Source: Hyphomicrobiales bacterium
Lineage (GTDB): Bacteria > Pseudomonadota > Alphaproteobacteria > Rhizobiales > Rhizobiaceae
Length of the DNA stretch: 64,000 bases
NCBI GenBank assembly: GCA_021775415.1
Contig: JAJFHV010000008.1
Span: forward strand, 1 to 64,000
Reading direction: 5' to 3'
Shown: in pieces, positions 8,747-17,860 of the stretch
How positions within the stretch are numbered: position 1 is the stretch's first letter
Layout: each line of letters starts with the position of its first letter
The notes under the pieces: model-generated
What the model was told of the DNA's origin: nothing
Databases searched by the model: none
The model's input: the letters and a program-made list of their open reading frames with translations, nothing else
Translations under genes and position numbers: made by a program

Positions 8747-9859
8747 TTGAGTTACGACCAGCAAAGAATTGTGGATGCCATACGTGCATTTGAAGCGGGT
8801 GAAGTCGTCGTCGTTACAGATGATGATGACCGGGAAAACGAAGGTGATCTGATTGTTGCCGCCGTGCATTGTACGCAGGAAAAAATGGCTTTCATCATTC
8901 GCCATACCAGCGGCATTGTTTGCGCGCCGATGACACCACCGGAGGCGAAGCGTTTAAACCTCAATCCGATGGTTGCTGATAACGACGCACCGCATGCTAC
9001 CGCCTTTACCGTGTCTGTCGACTACAAGCACGATACCACCACCGGAATTTCTGCCGAAGAACGCACCTCTACCGTACGCGCACTTGCAAATCCGAATTCC
9101 GGTGCACTCGATTTTGTACGCCCCGGTCATATTTTTCCGCTGGTTGCCAAGGAAGGCGGCGTACTGATGCGCTCCGGTCATACCGAAGCTGCGGTTGACT
9201 TGTGTCGACTTGCAGATCTGCCACAGGTTGGTGTGATCTCTGAACTTGTGAATGATGACGGGACGGTAATGCGGGGCCCGCAGGTCCATGATTTTGCAGA
9301 AGCCCACAAACTGAAAGTTGTTTCGGTTGCCGATTTGATTTCCTATCGCCAACGGCAGGAAAGCCTGATTGAACGGGTTGAGGAATTTCCGATTGATACC
9401 AGTGCAGGTGCTGCACAGGCCTATGTCTACAAGACACCCTGGGACCCGATGCATCATGTGGCCGTGGTGTTTGGTGACATTCGCGACGGTCAAAATGTAC
9501 CAGTCCGGTTGCAACTGGAATCGGTAATCAATGATGTTTTCGGGGCGTCTGACTTTCTGCGCGATACGCTCGCCAGTCTTTCCAAGCAGGGGCGCGGTGT
9601 AGTGGTCTACTTACGCGAAGGTTCAGTGGGTGTTGCTCATCAGGGACGATGGAAACACGCACTACAACAATCAGACCGTGAAGAGCATGCTTCAGTACAA
9701 ACCCGTGAGGAAGAGTGGCTGGAAATTGGACTTGGGGCTCAAATTTTGAGAGACCTTGGAATACAATCAATTCAGCTTCTGGCCTCGCGCGAACGTCACT
9801 ATGTTGGTCTTGAAGGATTTGGCATTGAAATTCTCGAAACACTTACGGACGAATCGTGA
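8747..9859 (+). CDS. ribB: RibBX: 3,4-dihydroxy-2-butanone-4-phosphate synthase with degenerate GTP cyclohydrolase II domain
   Basis: The N-terminal ~205 residues are a complete DHBP synthase, which turns ribulose-5-phosphate into the four-carbon riboflavin precursor: DDDDRENEGDLIVAA, HTSGIVCAPM and MRSGHTEAAVDL. The C-terminal ~150 residues have a GTP cyclohydrolase II fold (GRGVVVYLREG), but the zinc cysteines are gone. The usual SEC...GDVFGSxxCDCG is here LES...NDVFGASDFLR. This matches the RibBX class described in rhizobia, in which the second domain is not a cyclohydrolase. The start is TTG at 8747 with AGAGGA six bases upstream. GTP cyclohydrolase must be encoded elsewhere. Confidence 0.92.
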   Translation: MSYDQQRIVDAIRAFEAGEVVVVTDDDDRENEGDLIVAAVHCTQEKMAFIIRHTSGIVCAPMTPPEAKRLNLNPMVADNDAPHATAFTVSVDYKHDTTTGISAEERTSTVRALANPNSGALDFVRPGHIFPLVAKEGGVLMRSGHTEAAVDLCRLADLPQVGVISELVNDDGTVMRGPQVHDFAEAHKLKVVSVADLISYRQRQESLIERVEEFPIDTSAGAAQAYVYKTPWDPMHHVAVVFGDIRDGQNVPVRLQLESVINDVFGASDFLRDTLASLSKQGRGVVVYLREGSVGVAHQGRWKHALQQSDREEHASVQTREEEWLEIGLGAQILRDLGIQSIQLLASRERHYVGLEGFGIEILETLTDES

Positions 9860-9869
9860 GACACTAGCA

Positions 9870-10784
9870 ATGCGCGTCCTGCTCACATTTTTCCTGTTGC
9901 TTGCCGGAGCAGTGGGTGCGCCTGCCCAACAACAATGGACGCTTACCGAAATCACTGATGGTTCGGTGCCTGCCGAGATTGTAGCAGACAGTCGCGAATT
10001 GGCGATCGATGTCTATTCAGGCGCTCTGCCCGACGGACGCATTGCCACAATTGCCAACACGGATGATGTGGCATCTGCCTGGTACAGCGAACCTACCGGA
10101 CGATACACCCATGGCGTTTTGGGAGATGCAATCGAAGCCGGTGCGCTCAAAATTAAAACCCCGCGCGGTGAAACCAAAACGTTTCGGCTTCCAAGAACCG
10201 AAGTTTTTGAAGACCTGACCCCACGGCTGGCCGATCTGGATGACGATGGCAGAACGGAAATTATCACCATTCTATCTTCAGTCACGCAAGGTGCTTCCCT
10301 GGCAATATTTGGCGTGAGTGGCAATGCGCTGGTCAAACAAGCCCAAAGCAGTTTTATTGGCAGATCGAACCGCTGGCTGAACATTGCGGAAACTGGAAAC
10401 TTTACCAAGAGCTTCACGCCGGAAATCGCACTGGTCAAGACACCGCATATCGGTGGCACATTGCAGTTTTACAAATATCAAAGCGGCAATTTAATCCTGA
10501 TTGTTTCGGCGCGCTCGTTTTCCAACCATGTCATTGGTTCTACGGAATTACGGCTTTCAACCCAAACCGATCTGGATGGCAATGGCTCGGCTGATTTGGT
10601 TATTCCATCTGCTGACCGGCGCTCCCTGCTGGTCTTGGGTTTCACATCAACGGGTCTTATTGAACTCGCGCGTGTCGCCATGCCAGCGGCAATCGACAAG
10701 GCAATCGGAGTTGAAGGCTCTGGTAGCAGCACACGTTTTCTGGTTGGATTGGAAGATGGCAAAATTTATGCCGTTCACCGCTGA
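9870..10784 (+). CDS. Exported VCBS/FG-GAP repeat protein, function unknown
   Basis: This 304-residue secreted protein has a signal peptide at 1-20 (LLTFFLLLAGAVGAPAQQ). The mature part is predicted to be a beta-propeller. Two acidic calcium-loop motifs of the VCBS/FG-GAP type are visible, DLDDDGRTEI and DLDGNGSADL, each at the start of a blade-like segment. No catalytic domain is recognisable. It starts 10 bases after ribBX, so it is probably co-transcribed, but no link to flavin synthesis is evident. Confidence 0.72.
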   Translation: MRVLLTFFLLLAGAVGAPAQQQWTLTEITDGSVPAEIVADSRELAIDVYSGALPDGRIATIANTDDVASAWYSEPTGRYTHGVLGDAIEAGALKIKTPRGETKTFRLPRTEVFEDLTPRLADLDDDGRTEIITILSSVTQGASLAIFGVSGNALVKQAQSSFIGRSNRWLNIAETGNFTKSFTPEIALVKTPHIGGTLQFYKYQSGNLILIVSARSFSNHVIGSTELRLSTQTDLDGNGSADLVIPSADRRSLLVLGFTSTGLIELARVAMPAAIDKAIGVEGSGSSTRFLVGLEDGKIYAVHR

Positions 10785-10845
10785 ATGAAGTTTTTCCCAC
10801 TTAGACGTTGACCTTCAGGCGGCGTCACTTCAGGCTTATCGAACG

Positions 10846-11772
10846 ATGGTAACCAGACTTTACACCCACGCGCTCAGCGTTGAACACATTACACCCCCGG
10901 GACACCCGGAACGGCCAGACAGGATTCGTGCACTTGATAAAGCTTTCTCGCACGAAACATTTGCGTCACTTGAGCGGATAGATGCACCCGAAGCGGATCC
11001 CTCCTATTTCGAACTGGCCCATCCCAATTCTCACTTGAGCGGCATCAAGGGAAGGATCCCGGAAACCGGCCTTGCCATTGTCGATGCCGATACAAGCGCC
11101 AGTCCCAGGAGTTGGGACGCAGTAATCAGGGTGTGTGGCGCATCAATGGATGCGGTGGACGCAGTGTTTAACAAGCAGGCGAATAACGCATTCATATCAA
11201 TGCGCCCACCGGGTCATCACGCAGAAAAAACGACCTCCATGGGGTTTTGTCTTGTCAACAACATTGCCATAGCAGCACGCTATGCACAGCACGTTCACGG
11301 ATGTGAGCGGGTGGCAATTATTGACTTTGATGTACATCACGGCAACGGAACGCAGGACATTTTCTATGATGATCCAACTGTGCTGTTTGCATCCACCCAT
11401 CAAATGCCACTCTATCCGGGCTCGGGTGCACTGAACGAAACGGGTGCGGGAAACATCTTCAATGCGCCACTGCGCGAGGGGGATGACGGAGTTCAGTTCA
11501 AGCAGGCATTTCGCGAACGCGTGCTGCCTGCAGTAGATGGATTTAAACCTGATCTTGTTCTGGTTTCTGCCGGATTTGATGCGCATTGTCGCGATCCCCT
11601 GGCCGGCATGAATCTGGTTGCAGAAGACTTCGACTGGGCAACCGCTCAACTGATGGAAATCGCTGACAGGTATTGCGACGGCAGGCTGGTTAGCCTGCTT
11701 GAAGGCGGATATGATTTACAGGGGCTTGCCGAATCTGCCTCTGCCCATGTAAACCGGTTGATGACCGGATAA
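10846..11772 (+). CDS. Histone deacetylase family (class II) amidohydrolase
   Basis: This zinc amidohydrolase of 308 residues belongs to the family of bacterial acetoin-utilisation and acetylpolyamine deacetylases. The active-site histidines lie in RPPGHHAE (H124, H125). The metal ligands Asp162 and His164 lie in IIDFDVHHGNGTQ, and the third ligand Asp245 lies in SAGFDAHCRDPLAGM. Family known, substrate not. Bacterial members act on acetylated amines or small amides rather than histones. It lies 14 bases upstream of xseB, an arrangement I recall as common in Hyphomicrobiales. Confidence 0.9.
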   Translation: MVTRLYTHALSVEHITPPGHPERPDRIRALDKAFSHETFASLERIDAPEADPSYFELAHPNSHLSGIKGRIPETGLAIVDADTSASPRSWDAVIRVCGASMDAVDAVFNKQANNAFISMRPPGHHAEKTTSMGFCLVNNIAIAARYAQHVHGCERVAIIDFDVHHGNGTQDIFYDDPTVLFASTHQMPLYPGSGALNETGAGNIFNAPLREGDDGVQFKQAFRERVLPAVDGFKPDLVLVSAGFDAHCRDPLAGMNLVAEDFDWATAQLMEIADRYCDGRLVSLLEGGYDLQGLAESASAHVNRLMTG

Positions 11773-11786
11773 GGTAATGGTTTTTC

Positions 11787-12050
11787 ATGACTGACAAAAA
11801 AACAACCAAAGACAATGCAGATGTAGCGGGTCTCAGCTTCGAGCAAGCGCTTGAGCAGCTTGAAAGTATCGTTGAAAGCCTTGAGCAGGGTAATGTGCCG
11901 CTTGACCAATCGATTACCCATTATGAGCGCGGTGAAGCATTGCGCAATCACTGCCGCAAGCTGCTGAAGGCCGCGGAAGACAAGGTGGAAAAAATCCGCC
12001 TTGGTCCGGATGGCAAGCCATCGGGTACTGAACCGCTCGATCCTGCTTAA
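11787..12050 (+). CDS. xseB: Exodeoxyribonuclease VII small subunit
   Basis: The protein is 87 residues long and XseB-like throughout: [55 protein letters not shown]. XseB wraps around the XseA nuclease, which degrades single-stranded DNA to oligonucleotides. The xseA gene is not in this window. The length and the coiled-coil helical hairpin are normal. It is closely spaced between the deacetylase-like gene and the Sco1-like gene. Confidence 0.95.
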   Translation: MTDKKTTKDNADVAGLSFEQALEQLESIVESLEQGNVPLDQSITHYERGEALRNHCRKLLKAAEDKVEKIRLGPDGKPSGTEPLDPA

Positions 12051-12068
12051 CGAGAATTGCCAAACAGA

Positions 12069-12668
12069 ATGAACCTAAAAACTCTGCGCAAGTTTCTGTG
12101 GGTATTGGTTGCGATTTTTTCAATGATTGCTGCCTTTGGGTATTATTCGAAAATGAGCGGCAAAGATCCGCTGGAAATAGCCAGCGTCAAACTTGGCGGT
12201 CCATTTAACCTGATCCGTCACGATGGCATGCAAATCACTGAAAAAGCACTTGAAGGCAGACCGCACGCGATATTTTTCGGTTTTACCTTTTGCCCCGAGA
12301 TTTGCCCAACAACATTGGTTGAAGCGAGTGCATGGCTTGCGGCGTTGGGCGAAGATGGCGATGGAATAGATTTTTATTTCGTTTCAGTCGATCCGGAGCG
12401 CGATACTCCAGAAGTGCTGGCGCGGTACATGACATCCTTTGATCCGCGCATTACCGGCATTACCGGCAACCCTGACGAAGTTGAAAAAATGCTGAAAGCC
12501 TATCGCATTTACGCAAAAAAAGTTCTGATTGAAGATGATGATTACACGGTTGACCATTCAGCTTCCATATTGCTCTTTCGAGCCAATGGCGATTTTCGCT
12601 CAACAATCTCCTACGGCGAAGACACCGAAACAGCGATCGCCAAATTGCGTCTACTAATCAATGACTAA
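12069..12668 (+). CDS. Sco1/SenC family copper chaperone
   Basis: This membrane-anchored periplasmic thioredoxin-fold protein delivers copper to the CuA site of cytochrome c oxidase, or handles redox of that site. There is one N-terminal transmembrane helix at about residues 8-25. The metal motif is FTFCPEICPTT with Cys75 and Cys79, and the third ligand His is in YTVDHSASILL. The SVDPERDTPEVLARYM helix is typical. ATG 12069 was chosen over TTG 12057. The surrounding genes are not oxidase genes. Confidence 0.9.
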   Translation: MNLKTLRKFLWVLVAIFSMIAAFGYYSKMSGKDPLEIASVKLGGPFNLIRHDGMQITEKALEGRPHAIFFGFTFCPEICPTTLVEASAWLAALGEDGDGIDFYFVSVDPERDTPEVLARYMTSFDPRITGITGNPDEVEKMLKAYRIYAKKVLIEDDDYTVDHSASILLFRANGDFRSTISYGEDTETAIAKLRLLIND

Positions 12669-12769
12669 CAGGACCCGGATTTTAACGTACCGGTAACCAA
12701 GTTCCTTTCTGATTCCCTAACCCTGAGGTGAGACACTCCAGTAACCAGTATTTCGTGGGAGTTAGGGTA

Positions 12770-13189
12770 ATGGGGTTCAAAATCAGTTCTGCAACGTTAG
12801 GGTTTGCTCTGGCGCTTGCCAGCACCAGCGCGGTTGTCGCAGATCAGCCCGGCCATGACAAAAGTATCGAACTTGCCGCGGCGAAGCTTGCTGCAGCAAA
12901 AATTGGCAAAATTCGCGGTTCAATCGACCATGATCAAGAACCTATTTTGGTTGAGCGGGTAAAGGACCAAATCACCACCGGCTCGGTCAGAACCTTTGAA
13001 CGGCCAGCCTGGATGCAGGAACCTGACCAAAGAGCCTTGACGCCTATGGTTCGAACTCAGCAGATTGAGGTTGATCTGACCATGACGGGCAGTGTTTTAA
13101 AGCCTAAATTGCCACCGGTTAACCTGCCTAGCAGCACCAACTGGGATCGATTTGACAAGAATGGCCGGCAAATCAGAACCTTCGACTAG
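12770..13189 (+). CDS. Hypothetical exported protein
   Basis: The 139-residue protein has a clear signal peptide (GFALALASTSAVVAD, cleavage near residue 23) and a mature domain of about 115 residues. That domain is rich in charged and proline residues and has no family I recognise. There are no cysteines in the mature part. The frame is open to a GTG at 12728, but ATG 12770 begins the signal peptide and has GGGAG about 10 bases upstream. It sits 23 bases before tlyA. Confidence 0.6.
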   Translation: MGFKISSATLGFALALASTSAVVADQPGHDKSIELAAAKLAAAKIGKIRGSIDHDQEPILVERVKDQITTGSVRTFERPAWMQEPDQRALTPMVRTQQIEVDLTMTGSVLKPKLPPVNLPSSTNWDRFDKNGRQIRTFD

Positions 13190-13212
13190 CCATCCCCGCG
13201 CCTGGCGGAATT

Positions 13213-13965
13213 ATGGATAATACTCCTCGCATGCGCCTTGACGAATTACTGGTTCAGCAAGGACATTATCCATCGCGGGCGAGGGCGCGTGACTCTATCC
13301 TGCGTGGATGCGTAAGTATCGGCGGGCAGAAATGTTCAAAGCCAGCCCGGACCGTTTCCAGCAGCGTAGATATTTCCATTGATGACCCGGCCGCGCGACT
13401 TGTTTCGCGAGCTGCACTGAAACTGGTTCATGCACTCGATGAAACCGGATTTGTGCCTGCAGGTAAAACTGCACTTGATCTTGGAGCCTCGACCGGAGGC
13501 TTCTGCCAGGTATTACTGGAACGCGGTGCCACGCAGGTTTTCGCCGTGGATGTGGGTCATGATCAAATGGCGGCTTCACTGCGCGATGATCCGCGTCTCG
13601 TCAATCTTGAAGGCTTGAATGCACGAGACCTTTCAATGTCGAACCTTGATGATAGCGCACCGCAATTCATCACCTGCGATGTCAGTTTCATATCGTTGAA
13701 ACTTGCCCTCCCCAGCGCACTCGAACTCGCTGAACCCGGTGCGCAGGGTATATTCTTGATCAAACCGCAATTTGAAGCGGGCAAGGCAAATATTGGAAAA
13801 GGCGGGATTGTACGGGACGAGACGATTGCGATGGAAACCGCACAAGCCATGTGCGATTGGTTATCCACGATGCACGGTTGGCGTTGCACACATTTTATGG
13901 AATCACCCATCAGGGGTGGCCATGGCAATCGGGAATTTTTGATGGCAGGGGAAAAGATTGGCTGA
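13213..13965 (+). CDS. tlyA: TlyA-family rRNA 2'-O-methyltransferase
   Basis: This 250-residue protein is made of an N-terminal S4 RNA-binding domain (MRLDELLVQQGHYPSRARARDSI) and an FtsJ-like methyltransferase domain. The SAM motif is ALDLGASTGGFCQVLLERGA, followed by FAVDVGHDQM and FITCDVSFISLKLALP. TlyA proteins methylate the 2'-OH of cytidines in 16S/23S rRNA in some bacteria. Older annotations call them hemolysin A. Its last 8 bases overlap the next gene, so translational coupling is likely. Confidence 0.92.
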   Translation: MDNTPRMRLDELLVQQGHYPSRARARDSILRGCVSIGGQKCSKPARTVSSSVDISIDDPAARLVSRAALKLVHALDETGFVPAGKTALDLGASTGGFCQVLLERGATQVFAVDVGHDQMAASLRDDPRLVNLEGLNARDLSMSNLDDSAPQFITCDVSFISLKLALPSALELAEPGAQGIFLIKPQFEAGKANIGKGGIVRDETIAMETAQAMCDWLSTMHGWRCTHFMESPIRGGHGNREFLMAGEKIG

Positions 13966-15196
13966 AACGCTCACAATTGTGGAACTCGGCCGCCGGGGCG
14001 ACGGGATTGCCCACGAAGCAGGAGGTGACATCTTTGTCCCGTTCACCCTGCCTGGTGAGATTGTTTCAGTTTCCGGGAAAGGTGCGAGACGTGAACCGGT
14101 TTCGATTGATACGCGATCCCTGGACCGGATCGAACCGGTATGCCCACATTTTGGTACCTGTGGCGGATGCCAGACCCAACACATCAAAATGGAAACTTAT
14201 GTTGCCTGGAAAACCGGGTTGGTCAGCACTCCAATCGCGAAAGCCGGGATTGAACTTGCGCCTGATCCAATGGTGACATTTGAAACCGCATCACGTCGGC
14301 GGGCATTGTTTGCCGCCAAACTTGTTTCGGGAAAGCTGTTGTTCGGGTTTTCCGGTAAAGGCAGCCACACACTTGTTCACATCGAGACGTGTCCGGTTCT
14401 GGTTAGAGAAATTTCCAACCAGCTTGCTCCCTTAAGGAGATTGGCCGGACTGGTTGCACCGCGCAAAAAACCCTTTCGTATGTCAGTCCTTTCTGCCGAA
14501 AGCGGGCTGGATGTAACGCTGCAAAATGTCGGGGATCTCACTACAAAACAGAGAATGAAGGCAATTGATCTAACGCTTGAACTCGGATTTTCGCGACTCT
14601 CTCTTGACGATGAGGTTTTGGTTGAAGCCCAAAGACCGGAAATTTACATTGACGGATTGCCGGTTACGCCTTCTCCCGGCGCATTCGTGCAGGCGGTGAA
14701 GGACGCCGAGAACCAGATATCTGAACTGGTAGCCGAGCACTTGGGCGAATGTCAGCATGTTGCAGACCTTTATTGCGGTGTTGGTACCTTTGCCTTGAGA
14801 CTTGCGCGTGATGCCAAAGTTTACGCTGCTGAATCCAGCAAAGCGTCGATTGAGTCGCTATCACAGGCCTGGCGAAATACGGGTGGCAAGCTGAAACAGA
14901 TTGATACGGAAATTCGAGACCTCGAACAACGACCGTTGATGAGCAAGGAATTGAAACAGAAACGCATTGACGGACTGGTTTTCGATCCACCTCGTGCGGG
15001 GGCAGAAATTCAGGCCAGGCAGATCGCAAACTCACCGGTAAAAAAAATCGCAGCGGTTTCGTGTAATCCGGTAACGCTTGCGAGGGATTTGGCAATCCTG
15101 ATTGAAGGGGGATACCATGTCACCCGTATCGTACCGCTGGACCAGTTCAAGTTCACTCCGCATGTGGAAGTAGTGGCGCTTCTGGAACGATCGTAG
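13958..15196 (+). CDS. Class I SAM-dependent RNA (uracil-5) methyltransferase, RlmD/TrmA family
   Basis: The 412-residue protein starts with a TRAM-like domain (GRRGDGIAHEAGGDIFVPFTLPGE). It then has iron-sulfur cysteines C62, C68 and C71 in VCPHFGTCGGCQTQH, with a fourth in HIETCPVL. The methyltransferase domain has ADLYCGVGTFALRLA, LVFDPPRAGA and the nucleophile Cys369 in AAVSCNPVTLARDL. This matches RlmC/RlmD-type enzymes that make m5U in RNA. The exact target is not determined. The start is TTG 13958 with AGGGGA upstream, inside the end of tlyA. Confidence 0.9.
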   Translation: MAETLTIVELGRRGDGIAHEAGGDIFVPFTLPGEIVSVSGKGARREPVSIDTRSLDRIEPVCPHFGTCGGCQTQHIKMETYVAWKTGLVSTPIAKAGIELAPDPMVTFETASRRRALFAAKLVSGKLLFGFSGKGSHTLVHIETCPVLVREISNQLAPLRRLAGLVAPRKKPFRMSVLSAESGLDVTLQNVGDLTTKQRMKAIDLTLELGFSRLSLDDEVLVEAQRPEIYIDGLPVTPSPGAFVQAVKDAENQISELVAEHLGECQHVADLYCGVGTFALRLARDAKVYAAESSKASIESLSQAWRNTGGKLKQIDTEIRDLEQRPLMSKELKQKRIDGLVFDPPRAGAEIQARQIANSPVKKIAAVSCNPVTLARDLAILIEGGYHVTRIVPLDQFKFTPHVEVVALLERS

Positions 15197-15230
15197 GACG
15201 GACCGGTTCGGTCGACAGGAGACTACTTAG

Positions 15231-16016
15231 ATGTGCAATTCAAAACCGGTCGCAAAAGATTGGTACGAGGTCATACCGGTTTCAGAGGATGTATCCCTTA
15301 TCCGCGAAACACATGTGGCCTGGTGGTTGCGATGCAATATGTGGCACGTGCGGGGGAGAGACTTCGATCTGCTGATTGACACGGGAATGGGACTTCGCCC
15401 CCTGAAAAAGGAAGTAGCGCAACTCACTGAAAAACCGGTAAAGGCCATTCTTTCACACAGTCATTTTGATCATATGGGTGGAGCACATGAGTTTGAGAAC
15501 CGACTAGGACATCAGGAAGAAGAATATCTTTGCCGTAATCCGACCGCTGATGATGAAGAGCCCGTAAGCTATTTTCCATTCGTTCGGGAGGAAACATTTT
15601 CAGCTTTGCCCTATGAAGGTTTTGACCACAAATCCTATGCGGTTATTCCCGCACCACTTACCACCTGCATTGGCGAGGGGGATGTGGTTGATCTGGGCGA
15701 CCGGCAATTCAAGGTGTTCCATCTTCCAGGCCATTCTCCCGGTTCGATTTCGCTGTATGAAGAAAAGACCAAAATACTGTTTTCGGGCGATGCCATTTAC
15801 AACGGAGACTTGTTCGACACGGTCTATCACTCAGATCAAGAGGTCTATCGTGAAAGCCTGATGCGATTACGGGAACTGCCGGTTGAAACCATTCATGGTG
15901 GCCATTTTGATTCGTTTGGACGGGATCGTATGCTGGAAATTATTGGTTTGTATCTTGATGGCAAGGGGCGCATGGGGGATGCAACCGCCTGGGTTGAATC
16001 AAAGCTGGAGCGTTAG
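15231..16016 (+). CDS. MBL-fold metallo-hydrolase
   Basis: This is a 261-residue metallo-beta-lactamase-fold hydrolase. The binuclear metal motif HxHxDH is LSHSHFDHMGG (H76, H78, D80, H81), and further ligands are HLPGHSPGS and FSGDAIYNGD. No signal peptide is present, so it is cytosolic. The fold covers glyoxalase II, lactonases and sulfur dioxygenases, and the motifs do not choose between them. It follows the RNA methyltransferase by 34 bases on the same strand. Confidence 0.88.
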   Translation: MCNSKPVAKDWYEVIPVSEDVSLIRETHVAWWLRCNMWHVRGRDFDLLIDTGMGLRPLKKEVAQLTEKPVKAILSHSHFDHMGGAHEFENRLGHQEEEYLCRNPTADDEEPVSYFPFVREETFSALPYEGFDHKSYAVIPAPLTTCIGEGDVVDLGDRQFKVFHLPGHSPGSISLYEEKTKILFSGDAIYNGDLFDTVYHSDQEVYRESLMRLRELPVETIHGGHFDSFGRDRMLEIIGLYLDGKGRMGDATAWVESKLER

Positions 16017-16148
16017 TGCTTCAAATCATCCACAATGACCACTTGAACAAAAATTCAGGTAAGTGCAAAATTACTACTTGGGGGGCCTCAATGCGGCAAT
16101 TTGCACGGTGAGCGTCCATCGTTCATCAGGCCCGCTCAGGAGGTCAGT

Positions 16149-16715
16149 TTGAACCGGTATCTTTCAGTTTCATGCATTTCCATAATTTTTGCATCAACCC
16201 TTCCCGTTCCCAATGCCTCAGCAGAATGTTCATGCACCGCTCAGGAAGTTGATGTTTGTATCATCGGCACATGGGCGATGAATGCCTCGGAACTCGCTCA
16301 GGTGACCGACGGTCTAATGAAAGATCTGCCCGCAAAGCTTGTATGGCGAAGCGGTAGCGCAATGATGATGCTTAATGCGGATGCGACCTATGCCAATAGT
16401 GTCGAAGACATTGATGCAGGGGTGGGAGAGGACGGCGGATTGAACATGAGCATGAACGTCACCGGGGGAGCCTCTGGAAATTTTTGCGCCAACAGCGGGA
16501 AATTGTGTTTCACCGAATCCGACAATGATCTCTCGATGAAGATGTCGATCCCCGGCACGGGGCAGGAAATTGACCTGCCAATCGGGGACAATGCAAAAAC
16601 CCAACCCATCGATGTGGATTATACCTGTAGTACGGATACCCTGAAAATTGATTTTACGATCCATGTCCCCGAAGAGGATGACCGAATAATCTCCTTTCCG
16701 CTGGTTCGGCAATAG
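16149..16715 (+). CDS. Hypothetical secreted protein
   Basis: This 188-residue exported protein of unknown family has a signal peptide of about 25 residues ending ...PVPNASA. The mature part opens with a cysteine cluster (ECSCTAQEVDVCIIGTW). Two further cysteines flank NFCANSGKLCF and one sits in YTCSTDTL. The start is TTG 16149, because a perfect AGGAGG ends five bases before it. The longer frame back to 16101 lacks a ribosome site. The GTW motif and beta-rich pattern would suit a small lipocalin-like or beta-barrel domain, but I cannot support a name. Confidence 0.6.
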   Translation: MNRYLSVSCISIIFASTLPVPNASAECSCTAQEVDVCIIGTWAMNASELAQVTDGLMKDLPAKLVWRSGSAMMMLNADATYANSVEDIDAGVGEDGGLNMSMNVTGGASGNFCANSGKLCFTESDNDLSMKMSIPGTGQEIDLPIGDNAKTQPIDVDYTCSTDTLKIDFTIHVPEEDDRIISFPLVRQ

Positions 16716-16801
16716 GTTCAAGCGTTGCTTCAAGGGTGCATATTGAAGTACGCGGACCGTCCTGCTAGCTTTTCGCAGGGATTCTACCACAGGAGAACAA
16801 G

Positions 16802-17053
16802 ATGGACCCGACAGGTTTGATCATAATGCTGGCAATAGGTGCGGTGGCCGGGTGGCTTGCCGGGCAGCTGATGTCTGGTGCAGGCTTTGGATTGCTTGGC
16901 AATATTATCGTTGGTATTTTGGGTGCGCTAATTGCAGGCCACTTGCTTCCGGGTGTGTTACCTCTGGGAGGCTTGATTGGCCAGATCATAAGCGCAACGA
17001 TTGGTGCGGTAATCCTGCTGTTTGCCATTAAGGTAATCAAACGCGCTACTTGA
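16802..17053 (+). CDS. GlsB/YeaQ/YmgE family membrane protein
   Basis: This 83-residue transglycosylase-associated (GlsB/YeaQ/YmgE) protein has three hydrophobic helices and the glycine-rich pattern of the family: AIGAVAGWLAGQLM, GFGLLGNIIVGILGALIAG and LIGQIISATIGAVILLF. Members are small inner-membrane proteins linked to stress response. The molecular role is unknown. AGGAG lies just before ATG 16802. It converges with the enoyl-CoA isomerase gene, 23 bases away. Confidence 0.9.
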   Translation: MDPTGLIIMLAIGAVAGWLAGQLMSGAGFGLLGNIIVGILGALIAGHLLPGVLPLGGLIGQIISATIGAVILLFAIKVIKRAT

Positions 17054-17076
17054 GTTGACCACCAGAAATTGCGGTT

Positions 17077-17838
17077 TCAACCGCTCTTCTTGCCCTTTGA
17101 CATAAATGCTTCGAATGCGGCCTTGGCTTCATCAGACCGAAGGCGTTCGTCGAACAACAGTGCTTCTTCACGCATACGGACGAGAATGTCGGAGCGATCC
17201 CCACGAACCAGGTCACGTGATAATTTGAGGGCTTGTTGTGGTTTCGCGGCAAGGTTGGTGGCAATTCCCATTGCCGTGCTCTCCACATCAGATGACGATG
17301 TGACTTGATTGATGAAACCGGCAGATTTTCCCTCTTCTGCAGAACAGGAATTCCCCATAACCAACAGTTCAAATGCTCTTTGATGCCCCATCAAACGCGG
17401 AGCCAAGAGGCTTGAACCGGCCTCCGGCACCAGACCAAGATCAACGAACGGTGTTTTGAACAGGCTGGTATCGGAAGCAACGACGTAATCACAATGCAGC
17501 AGCATGGTCGTACCGATGCCAATCGCCAGTCCGTCAACTCCGGCAACCAATGGCTTTTCCGCCATGATGATGCGCTCGAGAAATTCGAACACCGGCATTG
17601 AAGCGGAGTCACGCTCGCCTGCCATCTCAAGGAAATCCGTAATGTCGTTGCCTGCAGTAAACGCACCTTGCGCACCCAACATCACAATCACATTTATGGA
17701 ACTGTCAGCATTTGCCTTGTCAATTGCCGACACCATTTGAGCGTACATATCTATGGTGAGTGCGTTTTTCTTTTCCGGCCTGTTCATGCGGATGGTCGTA
17801 ATACCGGCACTGGTCTCAACAAGAACAAGATCACTCAT
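17077..17838 (-). CDS. Crotonase-family protein, enoyl-CoA delta-isomerase type
   Basis: This 253-residue crotonase-fold protein has the oxyanion-hole region QGAFTAGNDITDF and KPLVAGVDGLAIGIGTTMLLHCDYVVAS. The first hydratase glutamate (GGGxEL) is replaced by GIGTTML. The second position is kept in PFVDLGLVPEAGSSLLAP, the pattern of delta3-delta2-enoyl-CoA isomerases, which need only one Glu. It likely shifts double bonds during beta-oxidation of unsaturated acyl-CoAs. GGAG is six bases before ATG 17838. It lies 22 bases downstream of the acyl-CoA dehydrogenase gene, in the same operon. Confidence 0.85.
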   Translation of the reverse strand: MSDLVLVETSAGITTIRMNRPEKKNALTIDMYAQMVSAIDKANADSSINVIVMLGAQGAFTAGNDITDFLEMAGERDSASMPVFEFLERIIMAEKPLVAGVDGLAIGIGTTMLLHCDYVVASDTSLFKTPFVDLGLVPEAGSSLLAPRLMGHQRAFELLVMGNSCSAEEGKSAGFINQVTSSSDVESTAMGIATNLAAKPQQALKLSRDLVRGDRSDILVRMREEALLFDERLRSDEAKAAFEAFMSKGKKSG

Positions 17839-17860
17839 TTTGCGCTCCGATGGTTGCAGC

